Positions 1-10,287 of a stretch of DNA of 64,000 nt are shown piece by piece. The notes under the pieces are model-generated. The model was not told the DNA's origin and did no database searches. It saw only the letters and a program-made list of their open reading frames with translations. Numbering within the stretch: position 1 is the stretch's first letter; each line of letters starts with the position of its first letter. The stretch is from Nageia nagi (taxonomy: Eukaryota > Pinophyta). The stretch lies in NCBI GenBank assembly GCA_050084985.1, contig JBITNC010000001.1:137392001-137456000 (forward strand), in the 5' to 3' direction. The position numbers and the translations under genes were made by a program.

Positions 1-660
1 CTTTTGATCTCCTCATATTTTACATAGATCACATTGGGGCAATTGTCCTCCATCATTAAAAAAAAAAATCATCAAAACATGATTTAGAAATCACACAAAC
101 ATCAAAATATGATAAAAACTAAAATGATCTTATCCAATTTTGAAATAGGTTATAATATGTTTATTGCATTTCCATGTCTTCCTCTTTTTCCACCTCATAT
201 TCATCCCCCATTATGTTGGAATATTTGAGTATTAGATTATATTCTAACAATTCATCAAGGCATATATACTATACATCATCCATGATCACTTCATACCATT
301 ATACAAACATGTTTAATATTTATTGTAAAAGAAATAGTTTATGAAATTAATATTCTTATTGACTTTACCAACCTTCATCATGAAATTTTTTGAAACTTTG
401 GATGATAAACAAACATGATTATGATACACTTAAGGTTATTACAGACTCATACACATCTTCACATTTAAATAATCTTAAAACAGTCAAGAATGAGGTGTTA
501 CAAGAGCATGATTTCAAGCGAAAGTATTACATGTTCATCCTATTATTCGCTTCATCTCGAACCTAAGAATCATTTGATAGTTTTATTAAAAAAAAAAAGG
601 AGAGAGGTGAAAATAGATGATAAAAAAAAAAGAATTATTACATTATATCAATGATTCTTG
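1..660. other. AT-rich DNA, no gene seen
   Basis: The stretch is AT-rich with A-runs near 60 and 590-630 and no convincing reading frame on either strand. It probably belongs to the internal 3' region of the plus-strand LTR element whose 3' LTR starts near 4483, but I see no diagnostic motif here. Confidence 0.4.
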
Positions 661-674
661 GGTGATTACAATAT

Positions 675-806
675 CCTCTACCGGGGCTATGGATGCCTGA
701 CTGGCAGTAGAGCAAGGTTGTAGCGGGATCGAGGGGTTAATCCTCATTGAGGCTATGGACGCCTGTCTGGCAATGGGGCATACCTTACGAGTGGAAATAT
801 GTCCAT
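675..806 (+). repeat. Two-copy 66-bp tandem repeat, GC-richer
   Basis: Two imperfect copies are offset by 66 bp; both read GGCTATGGAYGCCTG followed by CTGGCARTRG. The patch is visibly richer in G and C than its surroundings. It lies in what I take to be the internal 3' region of an LTR element. Confidence 0.55.
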
Positions 807-1304
807 ATTGGTTAGTGACCTTCTTTCCTATGGACCTCTGTATGTTTCATATGGATGAACTAGCTTATATATTTTATGCTCTTGTGACATTTAGTTTGAG
901 ATTGTCTAGAGATGGAAATGAACATCATTGCACACACATGAGTCTATGATAATTTTGAGAACATCATGACTTTGTTTTATATCATCTAAAGAAGAAAAAA
1001 TCTAATGGTGATTGGTTAATATGGTCAACTTGAATATTATGATCATTACATTTCTTCATCCTCCCATGCCTCCATTCCATACTATTTATTATTACATAGT
1101 AATTAATATTACACTTATATTTATCAATGCCTTGATGAGTTGATTAGTTTATCTTTCTAAATACTCAATACATCCTATGTCCATTCATTTGTTATACTAT
1201 TTTCATGTTAACATCCACCATCCCCCCATACACGTTATACTTTCATATTTTATTATCCAACATCCATATATTTCCTAAATCCATCTTTATCGATTGTCAA
1301 ATTG

Positions 1305-1680
1305 GAGGTGCTTCCATATTATTTGAGAAAAAGAGCGAGTAATTGCTCTCCCCATTAATATGGGAGTCAACATTGTTGTTGTTAAAACCTTTTTGCTTCT
1401 ATTCTTATCTACAAGTTTAAGCAAGAAACTACCCTTACTAGATTGATAAAAGTCAACCCTAGAACATTGTTAAATTTTATAGCTTCCATTATTCTTTGGG
1501 ATCGAGAATAAGGAATTATTCTCCCCATTGAATTGGAAGTCAATGTTCTTTTCCTATCATATCCCATCCATTTCAACCCCTTAGAACATCGTTAAAAAGC
1601 TTCCATCATTCCTTGGGATCAAGAGTAAGAAATTGCTCTTCCCTTTGAATTGGAAGTCGATGTTCTTCTCCCCTTTCCAT
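1305..1680 (+). repeat. Three-copy stem-loop repeat with GNRA loops
   Basis: Three diverged copies (about 1305-1384, 1462-1583 and 1584-1680) share the core TTCCAT...TTGGGATC, a short hairpin, then CCCATTGAATTGGAAGTC and a TTC-rich tail. The hairpins are at 1332-1349, 1504-1523 and 1621-1640. Stems are 7-8 bp (AGAGCGA/TTGCTCT, AGAATAA/TTATTCT, AGAGTAA/TTGCTCT) and the loops are GTAA, GGAA and GAAA. The stem sequences differ but pairing is kept, with G-T wobbles. I do not recognise the family. Position suggests the 3' untranslated part of an LTR retroelement. Confidence 0.65.
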
Positions 1681-2139
1681 TCATTATCATCTACCCATAA
1701 ATTGAATGTGTGTTACATCTTGTTCCATATCATTTGCACATGTTATCATAAAATAAAAGGTATTAGTAGCCAAGTTTGGTAAATGATACAATCTAATACT
1801 GCAATTTTTCAAATCATTATCCTTAAATTTGAAGATATTTAATAATATCCAAATCAACATCGATGATTGAAATAACAATAAAACTAATAACAATAATCGA
1901 AGTACTTATTCGAACTTAAAGATACACCATCAATGTGTAGCACATCAAAGTACATTCATGATTAAAGTTTAAAATCATGCTTTTAAATTTGTCAAGAATG
2001 AATAACAAAATACATAATATATATCATCTACCAGTATGTTGATCTTTGTAGCAAACTTGATTTTGTATCACCATCTCGATAAACGAAGTAGAATTCATTT
2101 GTCTTGTTTTCAAGTCTTGTTCAACAAAAAACCTCAATC

Positions 2140-4345
2140 ATGGAAAAACATGTTTCTAATGATTTTTGCAAGAAATGACAATGAAACCCATTATGCTGGG
2201 GCAAATAGCAGAATTATCAAACATTAAAATGTTATCTACTTTGAAAAGACTCCACATCACATACATGCTAATGGCATAGAGCCTATGGAATAAAGTGTTC
2301 CATGAAATAGCATATGTAGGCAAGCATGAATACCTAGTAAAGTGTAGAACCTATTTTCAAAATACTTTGATTACAAAAATTCAAAAAGTTTATGTTTGAT
2401 CATAATTTGGGGCAACTATGATTGTCCATGACCCAAAGCAAATCATTTGCCTCTACCATCAACCAACAAAATCAAGATTTAAAATATTCGTACATAAGTT
2501 GATAAACTCAAGTGTATGAGTCTTGACTTAACCACTTACTAACCTCAGGTATATTATCATTTACTTATGAATCTAGTGGTATTTGTATAAGTCTACAATG
2601 ATAACATATTAGTTTGTTTGTATCTTCTTAAGATACATGACTATGTTTGGTCACCACATCATGCCAAAAAAAAAAAAAAAAAGATAACCAAATAAACATG
2701 CAAACTCGATCATAAATAATTTCATCATGAATCCTTGATAGGAAAAACACCATTTATTTTTTATGATCTTACAATGAATCATGAACTTCCTAGTTCAAAT
2801 CATATGTCATGTTATGCATGTTTAGTCATCACTTATTGTTATATGTATTCAGGAAATCCTAGTCATCAAAAAGCATGATTCTAATGATTTTTGCAAAACC
2901 TACCTTTCTAGAGTAAAATATAATAATCAAAATTCAAATCAGTGCACACAAAGGGGACTTCATGTCATATGCTTGACTTGGCTCCATATATTCCTTAGGA
3001 TAAACACAAGACACCCATGTAATGATATATGGAAACAAGCCTTTAGTACCTATTTGGTGTACAACCAATGTGTGTTCAAAATACTTCAATTGCAAAGCTC
3101 AAGAAATCATATTTGGATAATTGGGGTAAATACAATTTCCCATGGCCTAAAATCAAACCTTATGTTCACCCATAAATGATTGAAACAATAAGGTTAGAAT
3201 CATTTGTACATTCATCTTACTTGTTCACTAGCTAATATATATTAGTTTTTTGAACAGTCTATCATCATCGTCATTGACATCATTAGTCAGTTCAAAAGGG
3301 GTCATAATGCTAAGATCAGCACCACAATCAAAGTAAGCCCGCGATCACATAGTAAGACCATGGCTACATATCTCTTAAAATGTACTCAAAACATTGTTAA
3401 TTAGAAAATCAAAAGCTATATGTCTACTCACAGTTAAGGTAATTAGGATTGCCTATAACCTAAAATAAGATATTTATGCTCAATATGATTCTAAAATACT
3501 TATGCAAAAGATCATCATGAAATCCATTCTGCTGGGTCAAAAGCAGAGAAAAATAAAAGATGACTTGTATATACAAAATAAGCTTCTTATCACATACTCG
3601 CTTTGGCATGCGGAGACAAACTAGAGTCTTGTCACGCAACTACCATAAACAGCACACAGTATGGAGATAAACACAAGTGAAGTTTTGATATATAACATCA
3701 CTACCTCAAAATTGTATACATCAAATAAGCTTACCATCATGTACTCGCTTTGGTATGCAAAGACAAACTAGAGTCTTGTCATGCAACTACCATAAACAGC
3801 ACACAGTATGGAGATTGACACAAGCGTAGTTTTGATGTATTACAATATCATTTTCAAAATGTATCAATTGTAAAAGTTAAAAAATCATATTCAGCCATGG
3901 CAAGGGCTATCCTCATGACAACACCGGATGATGAAATATGTATAAATAACAAGTTTTGATTTAGAGAAGTTATAATTATATCCTACCAAAAGATCTTAAG
4001 CTTTATATGAAAAAGATTTTGATGATATTTCTTAAAAATATCATTAACATTTACAAATATCAAAGGAGATAAAATGTGATGTATCATTGTTACAGGAGAT
4101 CATCTTGAAACCCTGTTGTTGGGACAAAGGACAACACCATCAAACTCATATACTAAAGAGGACTTATATGGTACATGTGTGCTTAGACATGCAAAATGAC
4201 ATAATAGAAATGTCATGCAATTGTCACATAAGCTCAACACATTATCATACCGAAAACAGTCACTTCTGAAGTATATTCAAATTTATTTTCAAAACTACAT
4301 CAAATGTAAAATGAAAACACATTTTATCATAATTTGATCAAAATT
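2140..4345 (+). repeat. Diverged long tandem repeat, several copies
   Basis: Blocks recur at roughly 430-780 bp intervals. One block contains CCATTATGCTGGGGCAAA (2190), CCATTCTGCTGGGTCAAA (3520) and CCCTGTTGTTGGGACAAA (4110). A second block resembles TTTTCAAAATACTTTGATTA and occurs near 2357, 3076, 3853 and 4285, each followed by a CATGACC or CATGGCC-like block. Copies are strongly diverged. The array ends just before a polypurine tract and LTR start, so it is probably a retroelement 3' tandem region. Confidence 0.45.
3571..3863 (+). repeat. Two-copy ~147-bp tandem duplication
   Basis: Unit 1 (3571-3715) and unit 2 (3716-3863) both contain GACAAACTAGAGTCTTGTCA and ACTACCATAAACAGCACACA with few differences. 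The duplication is nested inside the older, longer tandem array and looks much younger than it. Confidence 0.75.
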
Positions 4346-4437
4346 TTGATTCATTTAAGAAATTGAGTCAAAACTTATATCATAAAAAAGCGACAATAAA
4401 TAATCAAGTGATAAAGCTTCTCATTCTATATTTTTGA

Positions 4438-4482
4438 AATTATCAACCGCATTTTCGGTTGATAATTCAAAAAGGGGCAAAA
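4438..4482 (+). other. Perfect hairpin plus polypurine tract before an LTR
   Basis: A perfect 12-bp inverted repeat, AATTATCAACCG and CGGTTGATAATT, with a 6-base loop occupies 4438-4467. It is followed directly by the purine-rich CAAAAAGGGGCAAAA and then TGTAGACA at 4483. This is the layout expected at the plus-strand priming site and 3' LTR start of an LTR retrotransposon. The hairpin is an additional feature. Confidence 0.6.
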
Positions 4483-5400
4483 TGTAGACACCTAAAAATA
4501 TCCCCTTGTTAAATAGTAAACATTGAACTAATCATAACTCTTTATACAAGCCTCAAACAAGCTTGAAAACTCCATTATTGGATAGCTCTCATTGAGTACA
4601 TGCAAAATGAGTGGTCACATGACCCCTTTTCGATAAAAACTAACTATTTGGCGATCATTTAACATTGTTATAAAAATTGAAAACCAGTCGTCGGTGACCC
4701 AAAACAAACGCTGGTATTTTGAGCCAGTCGTCGACGTCCATCTTCCAGTCGCCAATGACTCTATAACAGCCGAATAGAAGCCAAAATAGTGAGAGAAAGT
4801 TGAAACATTTCAGCTTTCCAAGATGATGTGGATAGAAGGGGTCAGTTAGGACCTACGGTGCCTGTTCACTTCCTCTTACTAGCCTTGAAACATCTCATCC
4901 AAAATCTATAAATACAAGCTAATACAAAGCAAATTAAAGAGGATCTTGGCCCAATTTTGAAGTAGGGTAATGCTGCCAAAATCTTGTGAGCTCATACCTT
5001 TTATTGTTTTATGCTTGTTTCAATTTAATACATGTCATACATAGATGCTTTGATGTTATTGTCTTTTGCATGTGTGTAGGATTTACAGGTTGTTCATATC
5101 AAGGAGAGAAGTAAGCAAATAAAAAACAATGGAGATCTAATACTCTTATTTTGGCAAATGGCATTTGTAAAAGTCCCTTCCAAGGGCAAATTGTAGTTTG
5201 AGCTGAAAATCAATATCATTTTACAATTACAATATGTTTATCTATTTTGCATAATTTGAGGTTCAGTGAAGATTTAAGAATAATTTGTATTTCATGTTAT
5301 TCTATATTCTAGCTTTATTTTCATTGCAACACTAAGAAAAGAGTTCATATCATTTTTTATGAAAGTAGGAAGGTGTTCTAACAAGGAGTTCACAACTATA
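4483..5400 (+). mobile_element. Probable 3' LTR of a gypsy-like element
   Basis: It starts TGTAGACACC right after a polypurine tract and has a TATA box (TATAAATA, 4907-4914). Three copies of CCAGTCGYC at 4684, 4724 and 4745 lie in the presumed U3. The right end is placed near the CA at 5400, where minus-strand LINE sequence begins soon after; this end is uncertain. The partner 5' LTR is not in the window, so no target duplication can be checked. Confidence 0.45.
4907..4914 (+). promoter_or_regulatory. TATA box in the LTR
   Basis: TATAAATA lies about 425 bp into the probable LTR, a usual place for the U3 promoter of a plant LTR element. Confidence 0.5.
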
Positions 5401-5539
5401 TCATCACCATAATCTTCAACTCCAATCAAGCTTTGAAAAAGAAAATAAACTTAGATCTTATTTGAAAAATAAACTCAATGGTTATCTAATTATTTGTAAC
5501 TAATTATTTAATTTATTTATAACTTCTATATTTAAGCAT

Positions 5540-8300
5540 CATCATATGAAAGAATTTGGTATTCCAGTCCCCAACCTTAAGCCATAATGCCTTAGACTTC
5601 TATCTCTAGAAAGATCCCTCATAAGCCAAAATGATATTATGAAAGAATAGTTTTTTTTTTTAATAGTTTTTGTTCCTCATTGAACAAGCCTCTACCCCTT
5701 TGATTTTTAATGGCTTCCAAATGTAATTTTAGTTCTCTTTTGTTTTAGCAAAGATGTCTTCAAAAGTCATCTTGTTTCGTCTTTTTAGGTTCTCTTTCAT
5801 AAATCACAATTTATTAGCAAGATGAAATATTTTGTAGCCATTGAAAGCTTCATACTACCATCCAAAGAGACACTCCTCAAGAGTACCATATCTTAACCAC
5901 ATCAACTCAAATTTAAAAGTAATTTTAAAGATTTTTTTGTAATGCTCCACTTATAGGAGAATAAGGCTATGATATGAACCAATCTTTGGGAGAGTTGTAA
6001 GGACGACATCCCCAAAAAAGCAAAAACTAAAAAATTTAAAATCTTATTAAGAGACTAAAACCTTATCAATTCTTCTTTGAATAAGAGCAAGATCTAATCT
6101 TCTATTGTTTTATGTGTACTAGTGACCCCTCAAATCAATATATATTAATTCATTAAAATGAACAAAATTGAAAAAAGCTTTCATACCATCAAACAAATTT
6201 TAGTTACCATCAAGATTGTTTAAAGAATAAAGGATATCATTGAAATCCCTTGCTACCATCCATATCTCCCCTTTGAATTGATTTTACATCAAATTGAGAG
6301 TATTCCATAAATTTACCTTGGCCACTAGGGATATAGGACCATAAATATTTGAGCAAATCGTCAAATTTTTGAATCCCTAAATGAGAACATATTAATCATA
6401 TTATCAAAATGGGTAGAATTTTACATTCTATTTTATCTAGATCCCAAAGAAACATTAATCATCCATATCTACTAGCCATATGAGCTCCTCTCCAAATCAC
6501 ACTATGCATTTCCTCAAAATTTATTTTCATTAATTTATTTTCTTTTAATAAGAAAATTGAGGGTTTGTGCTCTAACCTAAGATCAATCAAACCACATTAT
6601 TTATGGTAACCATTATTGGCCCAACAATTCCAACAAATAATCTCTATCTTCGTAGATTATAGGAAAATGATTACTTTTTAGGGATCAAAGAGAGAATAAG
6701 CCTTCTTCCCCCCTCTACCTTTTAGCTTTTATTTTTCATGGGTGAATCTAGATTAGTATATGATTTATTAATGATATGAAATTGAGCTATTCTCTTTCTA
6801 ACTTCTTTATTTGGAACCTTGCCAACTTTCTTTTCTACCCAAAATCTAGGATAGCCCTTTATCGGGACTTCATTTGGGGCTCTAGAATTTGGTCCTTAGG
6901 GATACCTTTCCCACCATGATTTTAGAGGGGAGTTATGACAATTCCTCCCTTTTAGGGGAGATCCAGTTTCTAAAGGAACTAGGAGTCTTTTCCTTTTCCT
7001 CTTCTAATACATCTTCCAATGTCTTCACTGTAGCATCGGGAGAAGGATAGAATTTGTCAAATCTTGACATATAAACCCTTTCTCCTAGTTCTCAATAGTG
7101 CCTTTTTCCTCATAATCCAAACTAAGCTCTTAAAGTTCATCATTAGGTCTAATTATATCCAAAGATTCCATATCTAGGAATAAGGTTCCATCTATCATTT
7201 AAGTGACTCCAATATTCTTCTTCCAATTGATCTAGCACCTAAAAAGAGTTAGTCAAAACCACATTCTCTTCTTTCACTATTATGGATTCAACATTAATGC
7301 TCTCTTTAATATCGTTTACATCATAACCAAGCCTTTCCAAGTTTTATCCTTACTCAATAGGTAAAACCTACTCCACAACTTTCCCTTTACTTTTTGCATC
7401 ATTTAAAACATGACGACAATATTATTTTTGGGGCTTCCTCAAATTAGGGGCTCATCTTGGTTAAGGGACATTATCCTTTCTATTCTTTGGGTAACATAAG
7501 ATTAAGTGAATAAAAATCCCACAACTCACATAAGGAATTGGCTTGTTCTCATATTCAATCCTTTGATTTCAAATACCTAATTCAGAAACTAATTCAATGG
7601 AATGAAGGAGGGAAGCCTGCAAATCCACTTCAACACAAACCCTTGTAAAGACTATTCTAGATCTTATTAAAGTCACATTATCCACCATAATGAGAGTTCC
7701 AACATAGTAACAAATCCCCATTATAACATCTTCATGCCATAGGTGGATAAGAAGACTCAAAAGTCTAACGCAAATAGGGTCAATATTGATACTTTGTGAA
7801 TGGGGGTCAAAATCCTTACTCCACCTTTTGACAAAAAGTCAGCACCAACCAAAGAACAAGGTCCATTAGCCAAAATATTCTTCATATCATATTCTATCTC
7901 CAATTGAATTAGAAATAAACCTCTTGAACGAGCAACCATCTTCATACTTCCTTGGAGTCTCCACTTGACCATCATGCATCTAAGCAGTGCATCTAAGTTC
8001 GGACGCGAGCCTTGTAATCTTCCCACTAAGTCCCATAATCCTTCTAGTAAGGTTAACTTAGTATTTCCTTAGGGAATACTAACCTTCCTTCCACATGATA
8101 TAAAGGTTAAATAAGTGAGAAGAAGCCCTTCTTAATCCTCTTAATTTTGGAACATCAACCCAAGCTTTCCCCCCAAGGTCAAAAGGATGACTTAACTTTG
8201 GGTCTTTATGATCTTTATTAGTATGGAAATCTAGGATTCTCCTCCTCTATGAAAAGCCCTAAGTCAACCACTCCCAATCACCATTTTTTCCCTATATATT
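5540..8300 (-). mobile_element. Degenerate L1-type LINE (ORF1 and endonuclease), RT missing
   Basis: Read on the minus strand, the remnant holds in order a DUF4283 ORF1 region (7.57-8.3 kb), an endonuclease domain (about 6.65-6.1 kb, with NIYGPISL and ARDFNDIL motifs matching the plant LINE consensus NIYGP and GDFNDI), and the post-endonuclease linker (WLKVGDWNTKFFH near 5549-5603). Multiple stops and frameshifts break every domain. The reverse transcriptase is absent because the sequence stops where the probable LTR at 4.5-5.4 kb begins, so an LTR insertion likely removed or displaced the 3' half. Confidence 0.8.
7569..8026 (-). pseudogene. LINE ORF1 remnant, DUF4283 domain
   Basis: Two frames joined by a frameshift near 7757 give the DUF4283 pattern of plant LINE ORF1 proteins, which bind RNA. 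The first part (8026-7757) has GRLQGSRPNLDAL, MKNILANGP and a following SLVGADFL segment. The second part (7760-7569) has LWHEDVI, VDNVTLIRSR and FTRVCVEVDL, corresponding to the family consensus ELWDEE, VDNAT and FARVCVEVDL. The CCHC zinc knuckle that normally follows was not seen. It lies 5' of the endonuclease remnant, as expected for a LINE. No intact product is possible. Confidence 0.78.
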
Positions 8301-8527
8301 GTATATTACGATGAAGAGTGTTATGGTGATGAAGAGTTATATGATGATGAAGAACTTTAATGTTTGGTGTGTTTGTCTTATATATTTAAGAATTAATAAT
8401 TGAGATTAATCAAATAATTTGATCATGTAAAATTTAAATATTATATTGTATTAAATTATGATTTTTTTAAAAAAAATTGATTTTTTTTATTTAATTTGTT
8501 TTGTTATATTTTTATTATATTTTTTAT

Positions 8528-8932
8528 TTAAATTGATTCACAAGGTGGATGGTTGTGCATCAAAACTTGTTGCAACCTCCTCTCCACCTCTTTCTTATCC
8601 TTCACTTTCCCATCATCGCTATCATCATAAAACAAATTCCAATATACTTCAACTGTCACAGAAATGAAGCCATTATTCGTGTAATTAGGATAGTCACGTA
8701 TTACTCCAATGTCATTCTCTGCAATAAGAATGTCTTGTGCTTGTTGCTGGATAGCGTTGATCTTATTGATCTTTCCTGTAGCGTTTTGAAAGGGGTCCTT
8801 GAAGGAACTATATGCGTCTGCCAAGCTTAAGTTTGGAAGTCCAATTTTATCTAAGCAACCTATGACATTCAAGAATTGGTGTTTATACCAATCTCTTTTT
8901 CTATCAACTTTGTTCTGGATCTCCGTTGCCAT
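8528..8932 (-). CDS. Unrecognised 134-aa protein, intact single exon
   Basis: This is one of the few reading frames here without a disabling mutation. The start codon sits in a good plant context (ATCATCATGGC), a TATA-like CTATATAG lies at about 9004-9011 roughly 75 bp upstream, and AATAAA-rich DNA follows the stop. The product begins MATEIQNKVDRKRDWYKHQF, is hydrophilic and mixed-charge, and has no signal peptide or membrane segment. A Gln/Ile-rich middle (QQQAQDILIAE) is followed by VTVEVYWNLFYDDSDDG and a basic KVKDKKEVERRLQQVL helix-like tail. I do not recognise the family and assign no function. Neighbours are transposon remnants, so it could be a captured or conifer-specific gene. Confidence 0.6.
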   Translation of the reverse strand: MATEIQNKVDRKRDWYKHQFLNVIGCLDKIGLPNLSLADAYSSFKDPFQNATGKINKINAIQQQAQDILIAENDIGVIRDYPNYTNNGFISVTVEVYWNLFYDDSDDGKVKDKKEVERRLQQVLMHNHPPCESI

Positions 8933-9001
8933 GATGATTGAATTGCAGATATAAGTGTGGAAACTTGTGGGTAGATGATTATGGAAGAAGGCAATATGAT
9001 C

Positions 9002-9014
9002 TATATAGTAAATA
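9002..9014 (-). promoter_or_regulatory. Likely TATA box of the 134-aa gene
   Basis: On the minus strand the sequence reads TTTACTATATAGATC, about 75 bp upstream of the ATG at 8932, a normal spacing for a plant core promoter with a short leader. It is a motif match only. Confidence 0.45.
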
Positions 9015-9706
9015 TGAACGTCACCCGGTTGGAAGGGTCACTACCTTTGCTCCCTTACGTCGTTACATTATGGTTAGTATCGTTGTGTAAAGATGTAAAT
9101 ATGCAATTTCATTTTTTTAATTTTGTTAGGAGGTGAAAACATCTCCTTTCTTTTGTAGTTTACAATAATTTGTGTTCACATAAAGTTGGGAAGATTTGAA
9201 CTTAGTTTTGAAGCATTGTATATATATAAATGTAATATGATATATTAATTGTGATATACAAAGGTAAATTATATTAACATTTATTTGAGATCAATTGATC
9301 TATGGGACAAACAATTGTAGTAGGTCATTAAATAGTATATATGTCTTGTATTGAGAATGGAACATATGATATAAATCGCATCAAGGTCAACACATAACCA
9401 ACTCAACCAACAAGCGAGACATACAATAGAATTTTTTATTTATTTATTCAATAATATTTTATTCTCACTATTAATGTATTATTCGAATTTCAATTAAATA
9501 TATTCAATAGTTATATAACATAATAATTTTTTTTAATAATATAAATTGTAGAAAATTTAAATAGTTATATTTTTATTTTTATCTATTAAGGTTTCTTTAC
9601 TTTTTATGTAGTTTACTAATTATTATGTGAAAATTTTCTATTGATCCATCTATTAAATTTTTCAAATCATACATAGTTTTGAATTAGCAAAATTATTCAT
9701 TCATAC
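9015..9706. other. AT-rich spacer, nothing recognised
   Basis: The spacer is very AT-rich, with long T and A runs, between the 134-aa gene and the Penelope-like element. No reading frame, repeat or RNA gene was supported. Confidence 0.5.
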
Positions 9707-9710
9707 ATAC

Positions 9711-9850
9711 TTGGGTATTACTTATCTCTACTTAAAGAAGAAGGTTACACTTTATTTTCTTCATCAAGTAATTCTGAAGATGGATCCCACAAATTGGACT
9801 CAAAACATCAATAATTCAAATTCATATGCAAGTCAACCTCAAACCACTAA
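9711..9850 (+). repeat. 5' direct repeat (pseudo-LTR) of the Penelope-like element
   Basis: It begins TTGGGTATTACTTATCTC and ends CAACCTCAAACCACTAA. It matches 12473-12612 over 140 bp with roughly a dozen differences and no net length change. The flanks outside the repeat are unrelated. Confidence 0.85.
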
Positions 9851-9879
9851 ACAGAATGATAATACTTGCCTAAGCTTGA

Positions 9880-10191
9880 GTGAGAAGATCTCCAAGAATG
9901 AAGAAAATTGCAATTCTAACAGACTTGACATTTCTAAAAAGATTTAGGAATGAACATATCTTACCCAATTTTACAAGATTGAAATACCCCTCTAATGATA
10001 TTAGATGTCAAAATGTTTTAAAGAGAGCTAGTATGGCTATTTTGTGTATTCAGATCAAGAATAAAAGGAAAAAACTAGATGACATCTCTAGAAACTTACT
10101 CTCACTACATATCAAAATTGCTAACATTATGGATAGAAAGACATGGGATATCATAGAAATGAGCTCGTCAACAAAAGTAGAGTGGGAGTAA
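9880..10191 (+). pseudogene. Penelope-like element N-terminal region
   Basis: A 103-codon open stretch contains DLTFLKRFRNEHILPNF followed by a Lys-rich segment. This resembles the region before the RT in Penelope-like proteins, where a short FL-rC-x-n-g-IIP-like motif occurs. It lies between the 5' repeat and the RT in the same orientation. It is only part of a once longer reading frame; the codons linking it to the RT at 10.6 kb are disrupted. Confidence 0.5.
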
Positions 10192-10287
10192 ATATCTAGA
10201 ACCAAGAAACATATAAAGAAATTTGAAACTCTAAAAAACAATGCTAAGCTAATTCTGTAAAACTAATATTTTACCTATCTATGTTGC

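Noticed and set aside
755-949. 64-codon frame near the left end
   Set aside because: It overlaps the 66-bp tandem repeat and shows no protein-like conservation or motif.
2667-2684. A-run as a LINE or SINE tail
   Set aside because: No element body or target duplication could be found next to it; simple homopolymer.
8549-8830. 93-codon plus-strand frame
   Set aside because: It is antisense to the intact 134-codon gene, which has the better promoter, start and poly(A) context.
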